A stretch of 64,000 nucleotides of DNA from Acidobacteriaceae bacterium (GCA_003134655.1 PLBY01000155.1:106559-170558); one strand, 5' to 3'; shown: positions 1 to 8,934, counted from the stretch's first letter. The notes: generated from the letters alone by a model not told the origin. Numbers and translations are program-made.

Positions 1-426
1 GAAGACGAGTCTGCTTTCATTGTCGACGAGACCGTGATTCCACCGTACGAGCCGAAGCGCTATCCGCTGGGACTCGCGGCGTCGTTGGTGGCGGGCGCGC
101 TCTCGGGACTGCTGGGGATCGGCGGCGGTCCGATCAAAGTTCCGGTCATGTACATCTTCATGAATGTGCCGCTGATGGTGGCCACGGCTACTTCGAACTT
201 CATGATCGGCGTGACCGCGGCGGCCAGCGCCATGGTCTATTACCGGCGCGGCGACATTCTGGTGCAATATGCGGCGCCGCTGGCGGTGGGAGTGTTTGTG
301 GGATCGCTCCTGGGCGCGCGTCTGGCGCCGCGGGTTCACAACAAGGTCGTAGTGTATCTGCTGGTCGGCGTGATGTTCTACCTTGCGGGACACCTGATTG
401 TGCACTTGCTGCAGGGGTGGCTATGA
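1..426 (+). CDS. TauE/SafE (TSUP) family exporter, C-terminal part
   Basis: The reading frame is open from base 1, so the gene begins before the window and only its C-terminal half is here. The visible part carries the TSUP motif GLLGIGGGPIKVP and four hydrophobic spans, ending ...LIVHLLQGWL. TSUP proteins are inner-membrane carriers for sulfite, sulfoacetate and similar organosulfur anions; the substrate cannot be read from sequence. A GTG at 34 could be mistaken for a start, but the frame reads through it. The stop overlaps the next gene (ATGA), pointing to translational coupling with the DUF1634 protein, a pairing often seen for this family. Confidence 0.85.
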   Translation, partial: EDESAFIVDETVIPPYEPKRYPLGLAASLVAGALSGLLGIGGGPIKVPVMYIFMNVPLMVATATSNFMIGVTAAASAMVYYRRGDILVQYAAPLAVGVFVGSLLGARLAPRVHNKVVVYLLVGVMFYLAGHLIVHLLQGWL

Positions 427-722
427 GCGAGGTACGCGAACCCGGCTTCGACCGCATCGTAGCGCTGGTGCTGCGTACAGGAGCCTTCAGTTGTTTCTTC
501 GTCATGCTGGCCGGGTTGATTACAGGGTTGTTTGTCCATGGCCGTATTCCGCTCGGCATTGAGCGCGCGGGCGTCCTGCTGATGCTGGCCACGCCGGTCG
601 TGCGCGTGATCGTTGCCTGCTTTCTATTCTTTCGGGAGAAAGACATGAAGTATGGGTGGATCTCGCTGGGTGTGCTGGTCATTCTGATGCTGGGGTCGAT
701 GTTTGGGATTGGGGAACACTGA
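423..722 (+). CDS. DUF1634 membrane protein
   Basis: About 99 residues with three predicted membrane spans and no catalytic motif. DUF1634 proteins are commonly encoded directly after TauE/SafE exporters and are presumed accessory subunits; that role is inferred from context. I chose the ATG at 423 because it overlaps the upstream TGA as ATGA; a GTG at 417 is the in-frame alternative. It ends in front of a hairpin and converges with the MCE gene. Confidence 0.75.
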   Translation: MSEVREPGFDRIVALVLRTGAFSCFFVMLAGLITGLFVHGRIPLGIERAGVLLMLATPVVRVIVACFLFFREKDMKYGWISLGVLVILMLGSMFGIGEH

Positions 723-731
723 AGCGAAAAT

Positions 732-764
732 CCCCACGTCTCGCAAAAGACGCGAGACATGGGG
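732..764. terminator. Hairpin between convergent genes
   Basis: CCCC and GTCTCGC on the left pair with GCGAGAC and GGGG on the right around a 7-base loop (AAAAGAC), with a small internal mismatch. It sits between two converging genes, so a bidirectional terminator is plausible. There is no clear T-run, and it also resembles the dispersed palindromes found elsewhere in the window. Confidence 0.45.
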
Positions 765-804
765 CACCCGGACCGTGCCCTCCCGAGTCTTTCTATCTCT
801 TAGT

Positions 805-1884
805 TCAGAAGATGTGCAGCTTGATGCTCAAGTATTTCTTGGGGTTTTCGCGGATGGCCTTCACCAGGTCGCGAGTCTCGGTCAGCATCTGGTTGGCGTT
901 GTTGTAGAGGGCCTCATCTTTGAAGAGCTTGCCGGCGGTGCCCTGTCCGGCTTCGAGTTCCGTGGTCAACTCTGAAAGTTTGCTGATCGTGTTGTCGAGC
1001 TTCTTGGCCAGTTCCTCATCCTTCGTCAACTTGCCGATCGTGCCCTTGCCAGCGTTGATGTCGTCGGTCAGCTTCTTCATGTTGGCGATGGTGTCGTTGG
1101 CGTTGTTGTAGAGCGCGGGATCTTTCAGGAATTTTCCGGCGGTGCCTTTGCCCTGCTGGAGATCGTCAATCACGCCGTTCATCTTGTCGAGCGTGGCGAT
1201 GAATTTGTCGTAGGCATCGGTGCGGCTGATCAGACGTCCCAAGCTGCCTTCGCCGCTGCCCACTTCGTGTACGATCCCCTGGAACTCCGCGACGGTCGAG
1301 GAGAAGCGGTTGTACAGCGTCGGATCGTAAATGAGTTTCCCGAGCGATCCCTTGCCGCTTTCGGCGAAGGCCAGAATGCGGTCGGCGCGCTTCAACAGTG
1401 CGTCCATGTTCTCCAGCGTACTTTGGCTGGCGCGCACGACCTGGTTGAAGTCCGGATGCACCTGCGTGGGCAGCGTGTCTCCGTCCTGTGCGGGAGGACC
1501 GATGGCCTGGGCGCTCTCGATATCGAGGTAGGTTTCGCCGAGCACGCCCGCGGTGTCGAGTGAGGCCACCGAATCGCGGCGCAAGGCGTAACCGTATTTC
1601 GTGCTGAGTTTCATCGTGATTTCGACGGGAGTGAGTTGCTTGTCTTTGTCGGGCACGATGCGAATGTTGGTCACGTTGCCGATGTCCACGCCGCTGAGAC
1701 GCACGGGGGCGCCTTGGCGGAGGCCCTGGGCGTTGTCGAAATAGGATTTCAAAGTGATACGAGGGGTGAAGAACCCGGAGGTTCCGGACATTAAGAACAG
1801 CAGAAAGCCCAGCGTCAGACTGGCAACGATCACCGTGATCCCAACGCGCAGTTGCGACCACTTGAGCTGCTTCTGGCTAGGCAA
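805..1884 (-). CDS. MCE/MlaD family lipid-transport protein with five 34-residue repeats
   Basis: 359 residues. One N-terminal membrane anchor (about 13-32) is followed by an MCE domain (about 40-125) with YFDNAQGLRQGAPVRLSGVDIG. MCE/MlaD proteins are periplasmic, membrane-anchored parts of phospholipid-transport systems. After the MCE domain come five tandem repeats beginning at residues 175, 209, 243, 277 and 311, each opening G-x-G-[ST]-x-G-[KR]; the spacing is exactly 34 residues. The usual mlaE/mlaF partners are not adjacent: the gene upstream is the spermidine-synthase-like gene. The substrate is unknown. Confidence 0.8.
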   Translation of the reverse strand: MPSQKQLKWSQLRVGITVIVASLTLGFLLFLMSGTSGFFTPRITLKSYFDNAQGLRQGAPVRLSGVDIGNVTNIRIVPDKDKQLTPVEITMKLSTKYGYALRRDSVASLDTAGVLGETYLDIESAQAIGPPAQDGDTLPTQVHPDFNQVVRASQSTLENMDALLKRADRILAFAESGKGSLGKLIYDPTLYNRFSSTVAEFQGIVHEVGSGEGSLGRLISRTDAYDKFIATLDKMNGVIDDLQQGKGTAGKFLKDPALYNNANDTIANMKKLTDDINAGKGTIGKLTKDEELAKKLDNTISKLSELTTELEAGQGTAGKLFKDEALYNNANQMLTETRDLVKAIRENPKKYLSIKLHIF

Positions 1885-1995
1885 ATCGTTTCCTCATGAT
1901 GCCAGTCCGGATGGATTGCGCCGGCTGCGCGAACAGCTCAGGATCGCAACCAGCTCCGGCTTCCTCGTTGCATGATAACAAAACCGGAGCCGGGC

Positions 1996-4395
1996 CTAGG
2001 CTGCTTTCGTGCGCAGGGCGGGCGTCAGCAGCAGGGCGAGCAGGTAGGCGGTGGCGCCGCAGGCCAGAGTGACGTTCAATCCGAACTGGATGGCGATGAC
2101 CATGGCCAGTACCGATCCGAGCACGCTGGCCGCCGCATTCATCGCCCAGGCCCATTCGACTGAATTATCGGAGGCGCCTTGCCCGCTGGGAAATTCCGGA
2201 GCGGGCAGGGCAGCGAGCGCTCGCAAGCCCGTGGGGAAGGGCATGCCCATTACGAATCCCAACGGGACGAGAAGGACGCCGCTGACCAGCAGGCGGTAGC
2301 CGAAGTCCAGGCCAACCAGCGCCGCAAGACGGCCGGGGAGGAAGAATACGTCGGCGAGAATTGTCACGATGACGAGGACGAGCGGGACCCAGGCTAAATT
2401 TGTGCGAGGCAGCCAGAGTCGTGAGAACAGGCTGCCTGCTCCGCTGGAGATCATCAGCAAGAAAATCACGACAGTGAGTGCGTAGGTAGGGTGGCCGAGG
2501 AATAGCACGAAGCGCTGGATGAAGGCGATCTCCACCAGGATGTAGCCCAGACCCACGGCAACGAAGTAGAGCAGTGGAAACGGGGACTGGCGGGCGTTCC
2601 GGCTTCTCAACGCAAGGGGCAGAACCAGGAATGCCAGCACTGCGATCAGGGAAATCACGAGCACGAGAAGGAGGACCAGCACACCAAGGTTCACTTTCCA
2701 GTCGATGCCTTCCCGCAGGCCTTTTTCGCCGAGGATCTGCCCGGCCTTCAGAGTGAAGAAGAAGAACGGAGCATTGTCGGTGACCGGCGCGACATTGTAG
2801 GCGTAGCCGCGCGCGAAGCCGTAGGGATCGTTGCTGGCGATCAGATCGGAGAACGGATTGTTCCCGGGCTGCGACGGCAGATACAGCGGGTCGAGTTCCG
2901 AGTAGTGATCGAAATGCGTGATCACCGCCGTCTCTTCCGCAGGCGTAAACGGAGTCTTCTTGGCCAGCACGACGACCGGGATGCCATCTGCGTCGAGCTC
3001 GCCCTGAGAGGCGACGATGAAGTTGCGAGCGGGATTCGCAACTCCAAGGCGATGCAGAGCCTCCATCGCCACCGCGACCACGCGCAAGGCTTCGCGCGGA
3101 TGGCGGAATTCCCAGCGGGTGATGGCGATCATTCCATCGGGCTTGAGGTGATTGAAATATTCGCTGAACGCCTCGACCGTATAGAGATTGTTTTCGCTGA
3201 GCGCGAACGCGCCGGCGGCGGTCGAGGCCCAGGTGTCGACCAGCGTCATCTGCACGACATCAAAATGCTGCGGAGTCGAGCGAAGGAAGGAGCGGCCATC
3301 GGTCACGTGGATGTGCACGTCGGGCCGATCGTAGAGATGCTGCGCGTAGTCAGCGTACCGCTCGCGCATGATGGTGGTGGCGATGATGGGATTAATCTCG
3401 ATCCCGGTGACGCTCGGACTGCCGTTGGCCACGGCGCGCAGAACGTCGACGCCTCCGCCAGGGCCGATGATGGCGAACTCGCCGTGGGGGCGGAGAACGT
3501 TGGCAAGTGCCGGCGGCGCGGCCATCAGGTTGTGCTCCCACAGGGTCCCCTGCCAGTGCGCCAGATCGGCGTTCATGATGTAGGTGGAAGCGTCGGCGTC
3601 GATGACGATGGCTTTGGCTTGCCCCTGGCGGTCGACTTCCACGCGCGAGAGCGCATTCCAGCGCGCAAATTCGACCCACGCGGGATCGCGGAACATGCCC
3701 TTGGCGTACACCACGTCGATGAGGCGTCCGGAGTGGTTCGCGCCGATCAGAGCCACCAAAGCAACCGCGAGCAGGGCGGCATTTCGGCGCTGCGAACGGA
3801 ACTCGGCCCAGATGGTGGCGGCGGCGGCCATCGTGGCTCCGGCAACGAGAATGACGTTGGGTCCGCCCACCAAATTCAGCAAGGGGACGACCGCCAGGCA
3901 GGCCAGTGCTCCGCCGCAGAGATCGGCGCCGTAGAGTCGCGGAATACGGCGTGTCTCGCGAGCGAAGACGACGGCGAAAAGAAGTCCGGTGAGGAAGAAA
4001 GGGACGGCAGCGGCCAGATAGAGCACGGTTAGTCGGGCGAAGTTCGCCCACGACACCCGCAGCGCGACTGGAACATGCAGCACGATCTCCAGCACCACGA
4101 GGACCACCACGGAATTCGCCATGCACAACCTTGCGGCCAGCGTGCGCGTGTCGGTGGCGGCGAGCCTGGCTTTTAGCAGATAGGCGAAGACCCCGCCCGC
4201 GCCCAGTCCGAGCAGGGCGATGGAAATCGCGAGGAAGGCGAAGTGGTAGAAGAGCACGACGGAAAACAGTCGAGTCAGCGCCAACTCCAGCAGCAGGGCG
4301 GAGAAACTGGTGAGCGCGAGGCCCGCGAGCAGAGTTTTTTCCGGAATTTCGGTGCTGCTCGAAGTTGGGATAGGAGTCGAAGTGAGTACGGGCAT
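1996..4395 (-). CDS. Membrane-embedded spermidine-synthase-like protein
   Basis: 799 residues: a block of N-terminal membrane spans, a central cytoplasmic Rossmann methyltransferase/aminopropyltransferase-type domain (FAIIGPGGGVDVLRA, acidic GIEINP after the next strand, then VTDGRSFL), and another block of membrane spans to the C terminus. It belongs to the spermine/spermidine synthase superfamily found fused to transporter-like membrane domains. Whether it makes polyamines is not shown; many such fusions have no tested function. It lies 72 bases downstream of acpS on the same strand. Confidence 0.75.
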   Translation of the reverse strand: MPVLTSTPIPTSSSTEIPEKTLLAGLALTSFSALLLELALTRLFSVVLFYHFAFLAISIALLGLGAGGVFAYLLKARLAATDTRTLAARLCMANSVVVLVVLEIVLHVPVALRVSWANFARLTVLYLAAAVPFFLTGLLFAVVFARETRRIPRLYGADLCGGALACLAVVPLLNLVGGPNVILVAGATMAAAATIWAEFRSQRRNAALLAVALVALIGANHSGRLIDVVYAKGMFRDPAWVEFARWNALSRVEVDRQGQAKAIVIDADASTYIMNADLAHWQGTLWEHNLMAAPPALANVLRPHGEFAIIGPGGGVDVLRAVANGSPSVTGIEINPIIATTIMRERYADYAQHLYDRPDVHIHVTDGRSFLRSTPQHFDVVQMTLVDTWASTAAGAFALSENNLYTVEAFSEYFNHLKPDGMIAITRWEFRHPREALRVVAVAMEALHRLGVANPARNFIVASQGELDADGIPVVVLAKKTPFTPAEETAVITHFDHYSELDPLYLPSQPGNNPFSDLIASNDPYGFARGYAYNVAPVTDNAPFFFFTLKAGQILGEKGLREGIDWKVNLGVLVLLLVLVISLIAVLAFLVLPLALRSRNARQSPFPLLYFVAVGLGYILVEIAFIQRFVLFLGHPTYALTVVIFLLMISSGAGSLFSRLWLPRTNLAWVPLVLVIVTILADVFFLPGRLAALVGLDFGYRLLVSGVLLVPLGFVMGMPFPTGLRALAALPAPEFPSGQGASDNSVEWAWAMNAAASVLGSVLAMVIAIQFGLNVTLACGATAYLLALLLTPALRTKAA

Positions 4396-4467
4396 AAATG
4401 AATAGGAAGGCGACAGTCTAGCAGATGGCGCGCACCAGATTTTGCGCGAGTCGGTGCGCGGAGAGCC

Positions 4468-4845
4468 TTAGCTCTCGAGGATGACTTGAGCGATTGCCTG
4501 TTCCTGGGTGTGTGAAATCGAGAGAGCGGTATTCTTCACGCCGAGCTTCGCGGCGAATTCTGCAGCCTTGCCGTGGAATGCGATGGTTGGACGGCCACCC
4601 GGCATGCGGACCACTTCGCAATCGCGCCACCGTACGCCATGGTTCCAGCCGGTGCCCAGAGCCTTCATGGCGGCTTCCTTGGCTGCGAAGCGCGCGGCAT
4701 AACGCTCCATGCGATTTGCCTTGGAATCGCAGTAGCGCATCTCTCCCGGAGTGTAGATGCGCTGCAAAAAACGCTGGCCGAAACGCTCGATGGACTGGCG
4801 GATGCGGGGAACTTCTGCGATGTCGATACCGGTGCCTACGATCAT
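4468..4845 (-). CDS. acpS: Holo-[acyl-carrier-protein] synthase
   Basis: 125 residues, normal length for AcpS. It transfers 4'-phosphopantetheine from CoA to the serine of acyl carrier protein. The N-terminal GTGIDIAEVPRI provides the metal-binding aspartate, and RFAAKEAAMKALG carries the conserved glutamate and the K-E-A core; SISHTQEQAIAQVI closes the domain. Its likely substrate, AcpP, is encoded at 13122. The gene lies between DUF488 and the spermidine-synthase-like gene on the minus strand. Confidence 0.95.
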   Translation of the reverse strand: MIVGTGIDIAEVPRIRQSIERFGQRFLQRIYTPGEMRYCDSKANRMERYAARFAAKEAAMKALGTGWNHGVRWRDCEVVRMPGGRPTIAFHGKAAEFAAKLGVKNTALSISHTQEQAIAQVILES

Positions 4846-4871
4846 GTTGCGGATGCCCTCGGCATTGAATC

Positions 4872-5405
4872 TTACAGCAACCGATCTCCACGATAGATCA
4901 GACGTCCGTCAACGATGCGGGCTTCTCCCATCAACGCATGCGATTTGACTGGGCCCTCAGCATCGATATGCAGGACTTCATGACCACGTGCGACCAGCCA
5001 GTCGGAAATCAGCATGCGGTGGCAGCGGAAATATACCCGCTCGGCGCACATGTACGCGGTCCGCGAGCTTTCGGCGAATGCGAGCAGATCCGACATGGCG
5101 CGGTCGAATTCCGGCGTAAGCATGTAGTCCGCATAGTTGCGGAAGCTCTGGTTGCGCAGGCCAATGTTGGGAGATTCCTCAAGGCTCTTCTTGCGATAGC
5201 CTCCCAGCGCCTTCAGCCACACATAACGGATTCCCGCGGCCGGCAAAGTCTGTTCTAGCGAATCGCGATTGAACTGAGGCAGCCGCCGCGACATGGGGAA
5301 GGCGCGGATATCCACGAGAGTCTGAACCTGATGCGCCCTCAGCGCGCCAATCAAGTCTTCGATGGTGCGAGTGGAATGCCCGATGGTGTAGAGAACGGCC
5401 AACAA
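4872..5405 (-). CDS. DUF488 family protein
   Basis: 177 residues with the family start YTIGHSTRTIEDLI, the segment VDIRAFPMSRRLPQFN and the late cysteine/arginine motif CAERVYFRCHR. DUF488 proteins have no established biochemical function. The probable start is TTG at 5405 (a second TTG follows at once); no ATG fits the family start. It lies 27 bases upstream of acpS and 18 bases downstream of selA, so the three probably share a transcript. The window also encodes the other, shorter DUF488 branch at 7469. Confidence 0.8.
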   Translation of the reverse strand: MLAVLYTIGHSTRTIEDLIGALRAHQVQTLVDIRAFPMSRRLPQFNRDSLEQTLPAAGIRYVWLKALGGYRKKSLEESPNIGLRNQSFRNYADYMLTPEFDRAMSDLLAFAESSRTAYMCAERVYFRCHRMLISDWLVARGHEVLHIDAEGPVKSHALMGEARIVDGRLIYRGDRLL

Positions 5406-5423
5406 TTATTGGATGCCGTCGGT

Positions 5424-6932
5424 CTAAGACGCGATTCGTTCGAGCGCACCTGCGATGACCGGATCCTGGTCGGCAAACACGGTGCGCAAATCCAGCAGGA
5501 CTCTTCCTTGTTCCACACGGGCAATGATTGCCGGATCGGACGCGCGCAGACGGGCGGAGAACTCGTCGGCGCTGAGGCCCTCGCAACTCAAAGCCAGCAG
5601 GCGAGTCGGCAGGACTGATGAGGGCGCGGCGCCGCCGCCAATGACTGATTCACCGTTGGTAATCTCGATGCTGAGTTTCGACGACCGGACGTGTGCCGAG
5701 AGGGAGTCGGCGCGTTTGCCGATTTCCTCTTTGGTCAGGCGCATCATCTTCAATGTGGGAATGGCGTCGTGGTCGCGCTTCACATAGGCGAGCAGCGTAG
5801 CCTCGAGCGCGGCGTAGGTGAGTTTGTCCACGCGGAGCGCGCGGAACAACGAGTTCGATCGCATGCGGGCGACCAGATCGGCGCGACCGCTGATCAATCC
5901 GGCTTGCGGGCCGCCCAGCAACTTGTCGCCGCTGTAGGTGACGATGTCGACGCCGGCGCGCAAGCTGTCGAGCACGCTGGGTTCGCCGCTGATGCCGAAG
6001 TTCTGCAAGTCGACGAGCGCGCCGCTGCCGAGATCTTCCATCAATGGGAGGCCACGCTTTTGGGCGAGAGCAACCAGTTCCGCTGTGGATGCCTGCTCGG
6101 TAAAGCCGGTAATTTCGAAATTCGAGCGGTGCACGCGCAGCAGGAGCCGAGTGCGATCAGTAATCGCTTTTTCGTAGTCAGTGACGCGCGTGCGATTGGT
6201 GGTGCCGACCTCACGCAGCGTTGCGCCCGACTTCGCCATGACGTCTGGAATGCGGAAGGAGCCACCGATCTCGACTAACTCGCCGCGTGAGACGATGACT
6301 TCGCCGCCTTCGGCCAGGGTGTTGAGCGCCAGCAGGACTGCGGCCGCGTTGTTGTTTACGACGATGGTCGAGACACTGCTCGCAGCTTCCGCCGGGCTTT
6401 GCCTCTTCGGCTCGCTGCTCTCGCTCAGGGCTGGCTCCGGCTGGACGGCCGAGGCGGCCGTCCCCACATGAGCTGATATCGCGCCGTCACTGAGTAGACT
6501 GCGGAAGAGGCGATCTACGTGGGTATCCCGCTTGCCGCGCTCGCCCGCGTCGATGTCGAACTCGAGATTGGAGAAGCGTCCGGCGGTTTCGCGGATGTGC
6601 GCCAGGGCGGACTTTGCCAGCGGGGCGCGGCCCAGGTTCGTATGCAGGATGACCCCGGTTGCGTTGATCACCGGGCGCAGGGAATGTCCGAGTGCCTGAC
6701 GCAGCTGTCCTTCGATTGCAGATGCGATTCCCGTAAGGGCCAGTTGCAGCGCTGACGAAGTCAGCAAGCCGGAAGCAATTTCACGCCGCAAGCGAGCGAC
6801 CACGGCGCGCGCAGCGTCGGTGACCGGCGCAATTCCGTGGGCGGCTGCGAGAGTTTCTACGCCGGGTATCCGCAGAACTTCGTCGACCGACGGCAGTTCG
6901 CGAAAAAGCTCCGATTTCGCCGTGGTTTTCAT
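5424..6932 (-). CDS. selA: L-seryl-tRNA(Sec) selenium transferase, with in-frame REP insert
   Basis: 502 residues from the ATG at 6932 (an ATG at 6962 is the upstream alternative). SelA is a PLP enzyme that converts seryl-tRNA(Sec) to selenocysteinyl-tRNA(Sec) using selenophosphate. The N-terminal domain (LRPVINATGVILHTNLGRAPL) and the PLP-lysine motif YSGDKLLGGPQAG (K337) are clear. Residues about 152-186 are a low-complexity Ala/Ser/Glu/Pro insert that ordinary SelA lacks; it is the translation of a two-hairpin REP element at about 6375-6479 and accounts for most of the excess over the usual ~465 residues. selB, selD and tRNA-Sec are not in the window. Confidence 0.93.
   Translation of the reverse strand: MKTTAKSELFRELPSVDEVLRIPGVETLAAAHGIAPVTDAARAVVARLRREIASGLLTSSALQLALTGIASAIEGQLRQALGHSLRPVINATGVILHTNLGRAPLAKSALAHIRETAGRFSNLEFDIDAGERGKRDTHVDRLFRSLLSDGAISAHVGTAASAVQPEPALSESSEPKRQSPAEAASSVSTIVVNNNAAAVLLALNTLAEGGEVIVSRGELVEIGGSFRIPDVMAKSGATLREVGTTNRTRVTDYEKAITDRTRLLLRVHRSNFEITGFTEQASTAELVALAQKRGLPLMEDLGSGALVDLQNFGISGEPSVLDSLRAGVDIVTYSGDKLLGGPQAGLISGRADLVARMRSNSLFRALRVDKLTYAALEATLLAYVKRDHDAIPTLKMMRLTKEEIGKRADSLSAHVRSSKLSIEITNGESVIGGGAAPSSVLPTRLLALSCEGLSADEFSARLRASDPAIIARVEQGRVLLDLRTVFADQDPVIAGALERIAS
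6375..6479. repeat. Family A REP-like element inside selA
   Basis: The core is GGACGGCC-GAGGC-GGCCGTCC at 6443-6463, followed by CCACAT, the same 3' end as the intergenic copies near 40.4, 41.6 and 61.5 kb. The flanking GC-rich segment (about 6380-6440) includes small GGCTxxCTCCGGCT-like palindromes. The element keeps the selA frame and encodes no stop. Confidence 0.75.
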
Positions 6933-6977
6933 CCCCGGATTATCCCATGAAAACTGCGCCACGCACTCCTCGCGGAG

Positions 6978-7388
6978 CTAAAGCGTGTGCAGGTACGCCA
7001 GCAGATCCTGGATATCCTGCGAGTTCAATGTCTGGCTGTAGCCGGGCATTTCATTGCGGCCGAGGCGGATGATATCGGTGACGCGCTCATCATTGGCGGG
7101 CAGCCCACTGAGGGAAAGATATTTGTGCTGGAACATCCCCTTGAGCCCCGGGCCTTTTTTGCCGCGGGTAGAATACGGTTCGTGGCAGCGGTTGCAGCGG
7201 TCGTCGTAGATTCTGCGGCCGGCGGATTGCTGAGGGTTGAGACCGAGTTCCGCATCGGACTTGCGCGGCTCGACGTTGCAAGCGAAAAGCGTAATCAACG
7301 CGAGCAGAGCTGCCATCGCTCCGAGAAGAACCTTCTTACTTCCATTCCCCAACGACTGACCCGTCCACCCGAAATCTTGCACTTGCAT
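6978..7388 (-). CDS. Small c-type cytochrome, probably a lipoprotein
   Basis: 136 residues with one haem-binding motif CNRCH (after GRRIYDDR) and a distal methionine in EMPGYSQTL as likely sixth ligand, which fits a class I cytochrome c used as an electron carrier. The N-terminal hydrophobic stretch ends LLALITLFAC, which resembles a lipobox, so membrane anchoring in the periplasm is likely. It lies just upstream of selA on the same strand; no functional link is evident. Confidence 0.8.
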   Translation of the reverse strand: MQVQDFGWTGQSLGNGSKKVLLGAMAALLALITLFACNVEPRKSDAELGLNPQQSAGRRIYDDRCNRCHEPYSTRGKKGPGLKGMFQHKYLSLSGLPANDERVTDIIRLGRNEMPGYSQTLNSQDIQDLLAYLHTL

Positions 7389-7432
7389 GAACCATCCCTC
7401 GATCGTGCCATATGCGGCGCTGCAAGCCGCTT

Positions 7433-7438
7433 TACAAT
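7433..7438 (+). promoter_or_regulatory. Possible -10 box for the DUF488 gene
   Basis: TACAAT lies about 30 bases before the ATG at 7469. No good -35 hexamer is visible at the usual spacing, so this is a weak call. Confidence 0.3.
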
Positions 7439-7468
7439 AATAAGGCAGAGCACGGACAAGCCCACCCC

Positions 7469-7897
7469 ATGACAGTTGCCATCAAGCGTGTCTACGAACC
7501 CGCGTCGCGTACCGACGGAGCGCGCGTGCTCGTCGACCGTTTGTGGCCGCGTGGGCTCACGAAAGCCAAGGCTGCGGTCGATGAGTGGCTGCGCGATCTG
7601 GCGCCGTCTGACGAACTGCGCCGCTGGTACCACGCGCGGCCCGATCACTGGCAGAACTTCCGCAAGAAGTATCTAAAGGAGTTGTCGCTGCCGGAGGCCC
7701 AGGAACCGCTGCTCCTGCTTTACAAACTTGCCCACAAGAGAAAACGCGTAACCCTTCTGTTTGGCTCGAAGAACGAGACCAACAATAACGCGGTCGTCCT
7801 CAAGGAATTGCTCGATGGAATGCGCAAGCCTCCGACGGGAACGGGTCCGGGAGCGATTGGCGTCATGCGGCGCGAGGCTGCCGTGCGGCGCAGGTAG
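7469..7897 (+). CDS. DUF488 family protein (short YeaO-like branch)
   Basis: 142 residues from the ATG at 7469, where the family start MTVAIKRVYEP occurs; the frame extends 19 codons upstream without family sequence. It shows the motif RVLVDRLWPRGLTKAKAAVDEWLRDLAPS and the later LLFGSKNETNNNAVVLKELL, both typical of this branch. No biochemical function is established. It is transcribed towards folP, 58 bases downstream. Confidence 0.8.
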   Translation: MTVAIKRVYEPASRTDGARVLVDRLWPRGLTKAKAAVDEWLRDLAPSDELRRWYHARPDHWQNFRKKYLKELSLPEAQEPLLLLYKLAHKRKRVTLLFGSKNETNNNAVVLKELLDGMRKPPTGTGPGAIGVMRREAAVRRR

Positions 7898-7955
7898 CGC
7901 CGTCACACGCAGAGTCCCTTCTGCACTCTTCATTTCGATTTAGAATCGGTGCCGC

Positions 7956-8909
7956 ATGAGATCAGTCTTTCAATGGAACCTCGGCGCGCGCTCTCTCGAA
8001 CTGGGCAAGCGCACGCTGATCATGGGGATCGTCAATGTGACGCCGGATTCATTCTCCGACGGTGGGCAGTTTCTGGATCGCGACCAGGCTGTCGCGCACG
8101 CCGAGCGATTGCTCGAAGACGGCGCAGACATTCTCGATATCGGAGGCGAGTCGACGCGGCCGGGAGCGCGGGTCGATGCTGATGTTTCGAAGCCAGCTGA
8201 GGGGAAGAAGGGTCCCGCAGCGAATCTCAAGGCGGGTGCGCCAGCCGTGAGTACGCCCACGGTTAGCGTGGAAGAGGAACTCAAGCGCGTGCTGCCGGTC
8301 ATCGCCGAGTTGAAGAAGAAGCATCCCGCTACTGTGCTCTCCGTCGATACCTACAAAGCGGACGTCGCCCGCGCGGCCGCAGGCGCAGGGGCCGAGATTG
8401 TCAACGACGTCAGCGGATTCCGCTGGGACGCGCGCATGGCCAAGACCGTTGCTGAGCTGAAGTGTGGTGCCGTTCTTATGCATATGCGAGGACGTCCCGA
8501 GGAGTGGCGCACGCTGCCGCCGCCGGGGGACATCGTGCTGCTGGTAAAACGCGAACTCAAGGAGTGGGCCGAGAAGGCGGTGCTGGCGGGCGTGCGACGC
8601 GAGCGGATCGTGCTCGATCCCGGCTTTGGATTCGGGAAAAGCTTCGATGAAAACTATCCGCTGCTTAGACGCTTCAGTGAATTGCAGGCGGCGGGATTCC
8701 CGCTGCTGGCGGGTACTTCGCGGAAGTCATTCATTGGACGAACCTTGGGACGAGACGGGAAGGATGTTTCACCTGAGGGCCGCCTCTATGGAACGCTCGC
8801 CACGCAGACGGCGCTGATTCTCAAGGGCGCGCACATTTTGCGCACGCACGACGTCAAGGCGGCAGTGGACGCGGCGCGCGTTGCGGATGCGATTTTGCAA
8901 GCGTACTAG
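7956..8909 (+). CDS. folP: Dihydropteroate synthase
   Basis: 317 residues. The enzyme joins p-aminobenzoate to 6-hydroxymethyl-dihydropterin diphosphate in folate synthesis. Visible motifs are IMGIVNVTPDSFSDGG, DIGGESTRPGA, the substrate loop around VLSVDTYKADVARAA, DVSGFRWD and LDPGFGFGK, then AGTSRKSFIG. Residues about 72-103 (DNA about 8169-8264) are an Ala/Lys/Pro-rich insertion between GESTRPGA and VSVEEEL, where the two segments are normally almost contiguous; it sits in a surface loop region and is not clearly palindromic. The gene ends before a strong terminator. Confidence 0.94.
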   Translation: MRSVFQWNLGARSLELGKRTLIMGIVNVTPDSFSDGGQFLDRDQAVAHAERLLEDGADILDIGGESTRPGARVDADVSKPAEGKKGPAANLKAGAPAVSTPTVSVEEELKRVLPVIAELKKKHPATVLSVDTYKADVARAAAGAGAEIVNDVSGFRWDARMAKTVAELKCGAVLMHMRGRPEEWRTLPPPGDIVLLVKRELKEWAEKAVLAGVRRERIVLDPGFGFGKSFDENYPLLRRFSELQAAGFPLLAGTSRKSFIGRTLGRDGKDVSPEGRLYGTLATQTALILKGAHILRTHDVKAAVDAARVADAILQAY

Positions 8910-8934
8910 GGCGGGTGTGTGAGATCTCGGCTCC

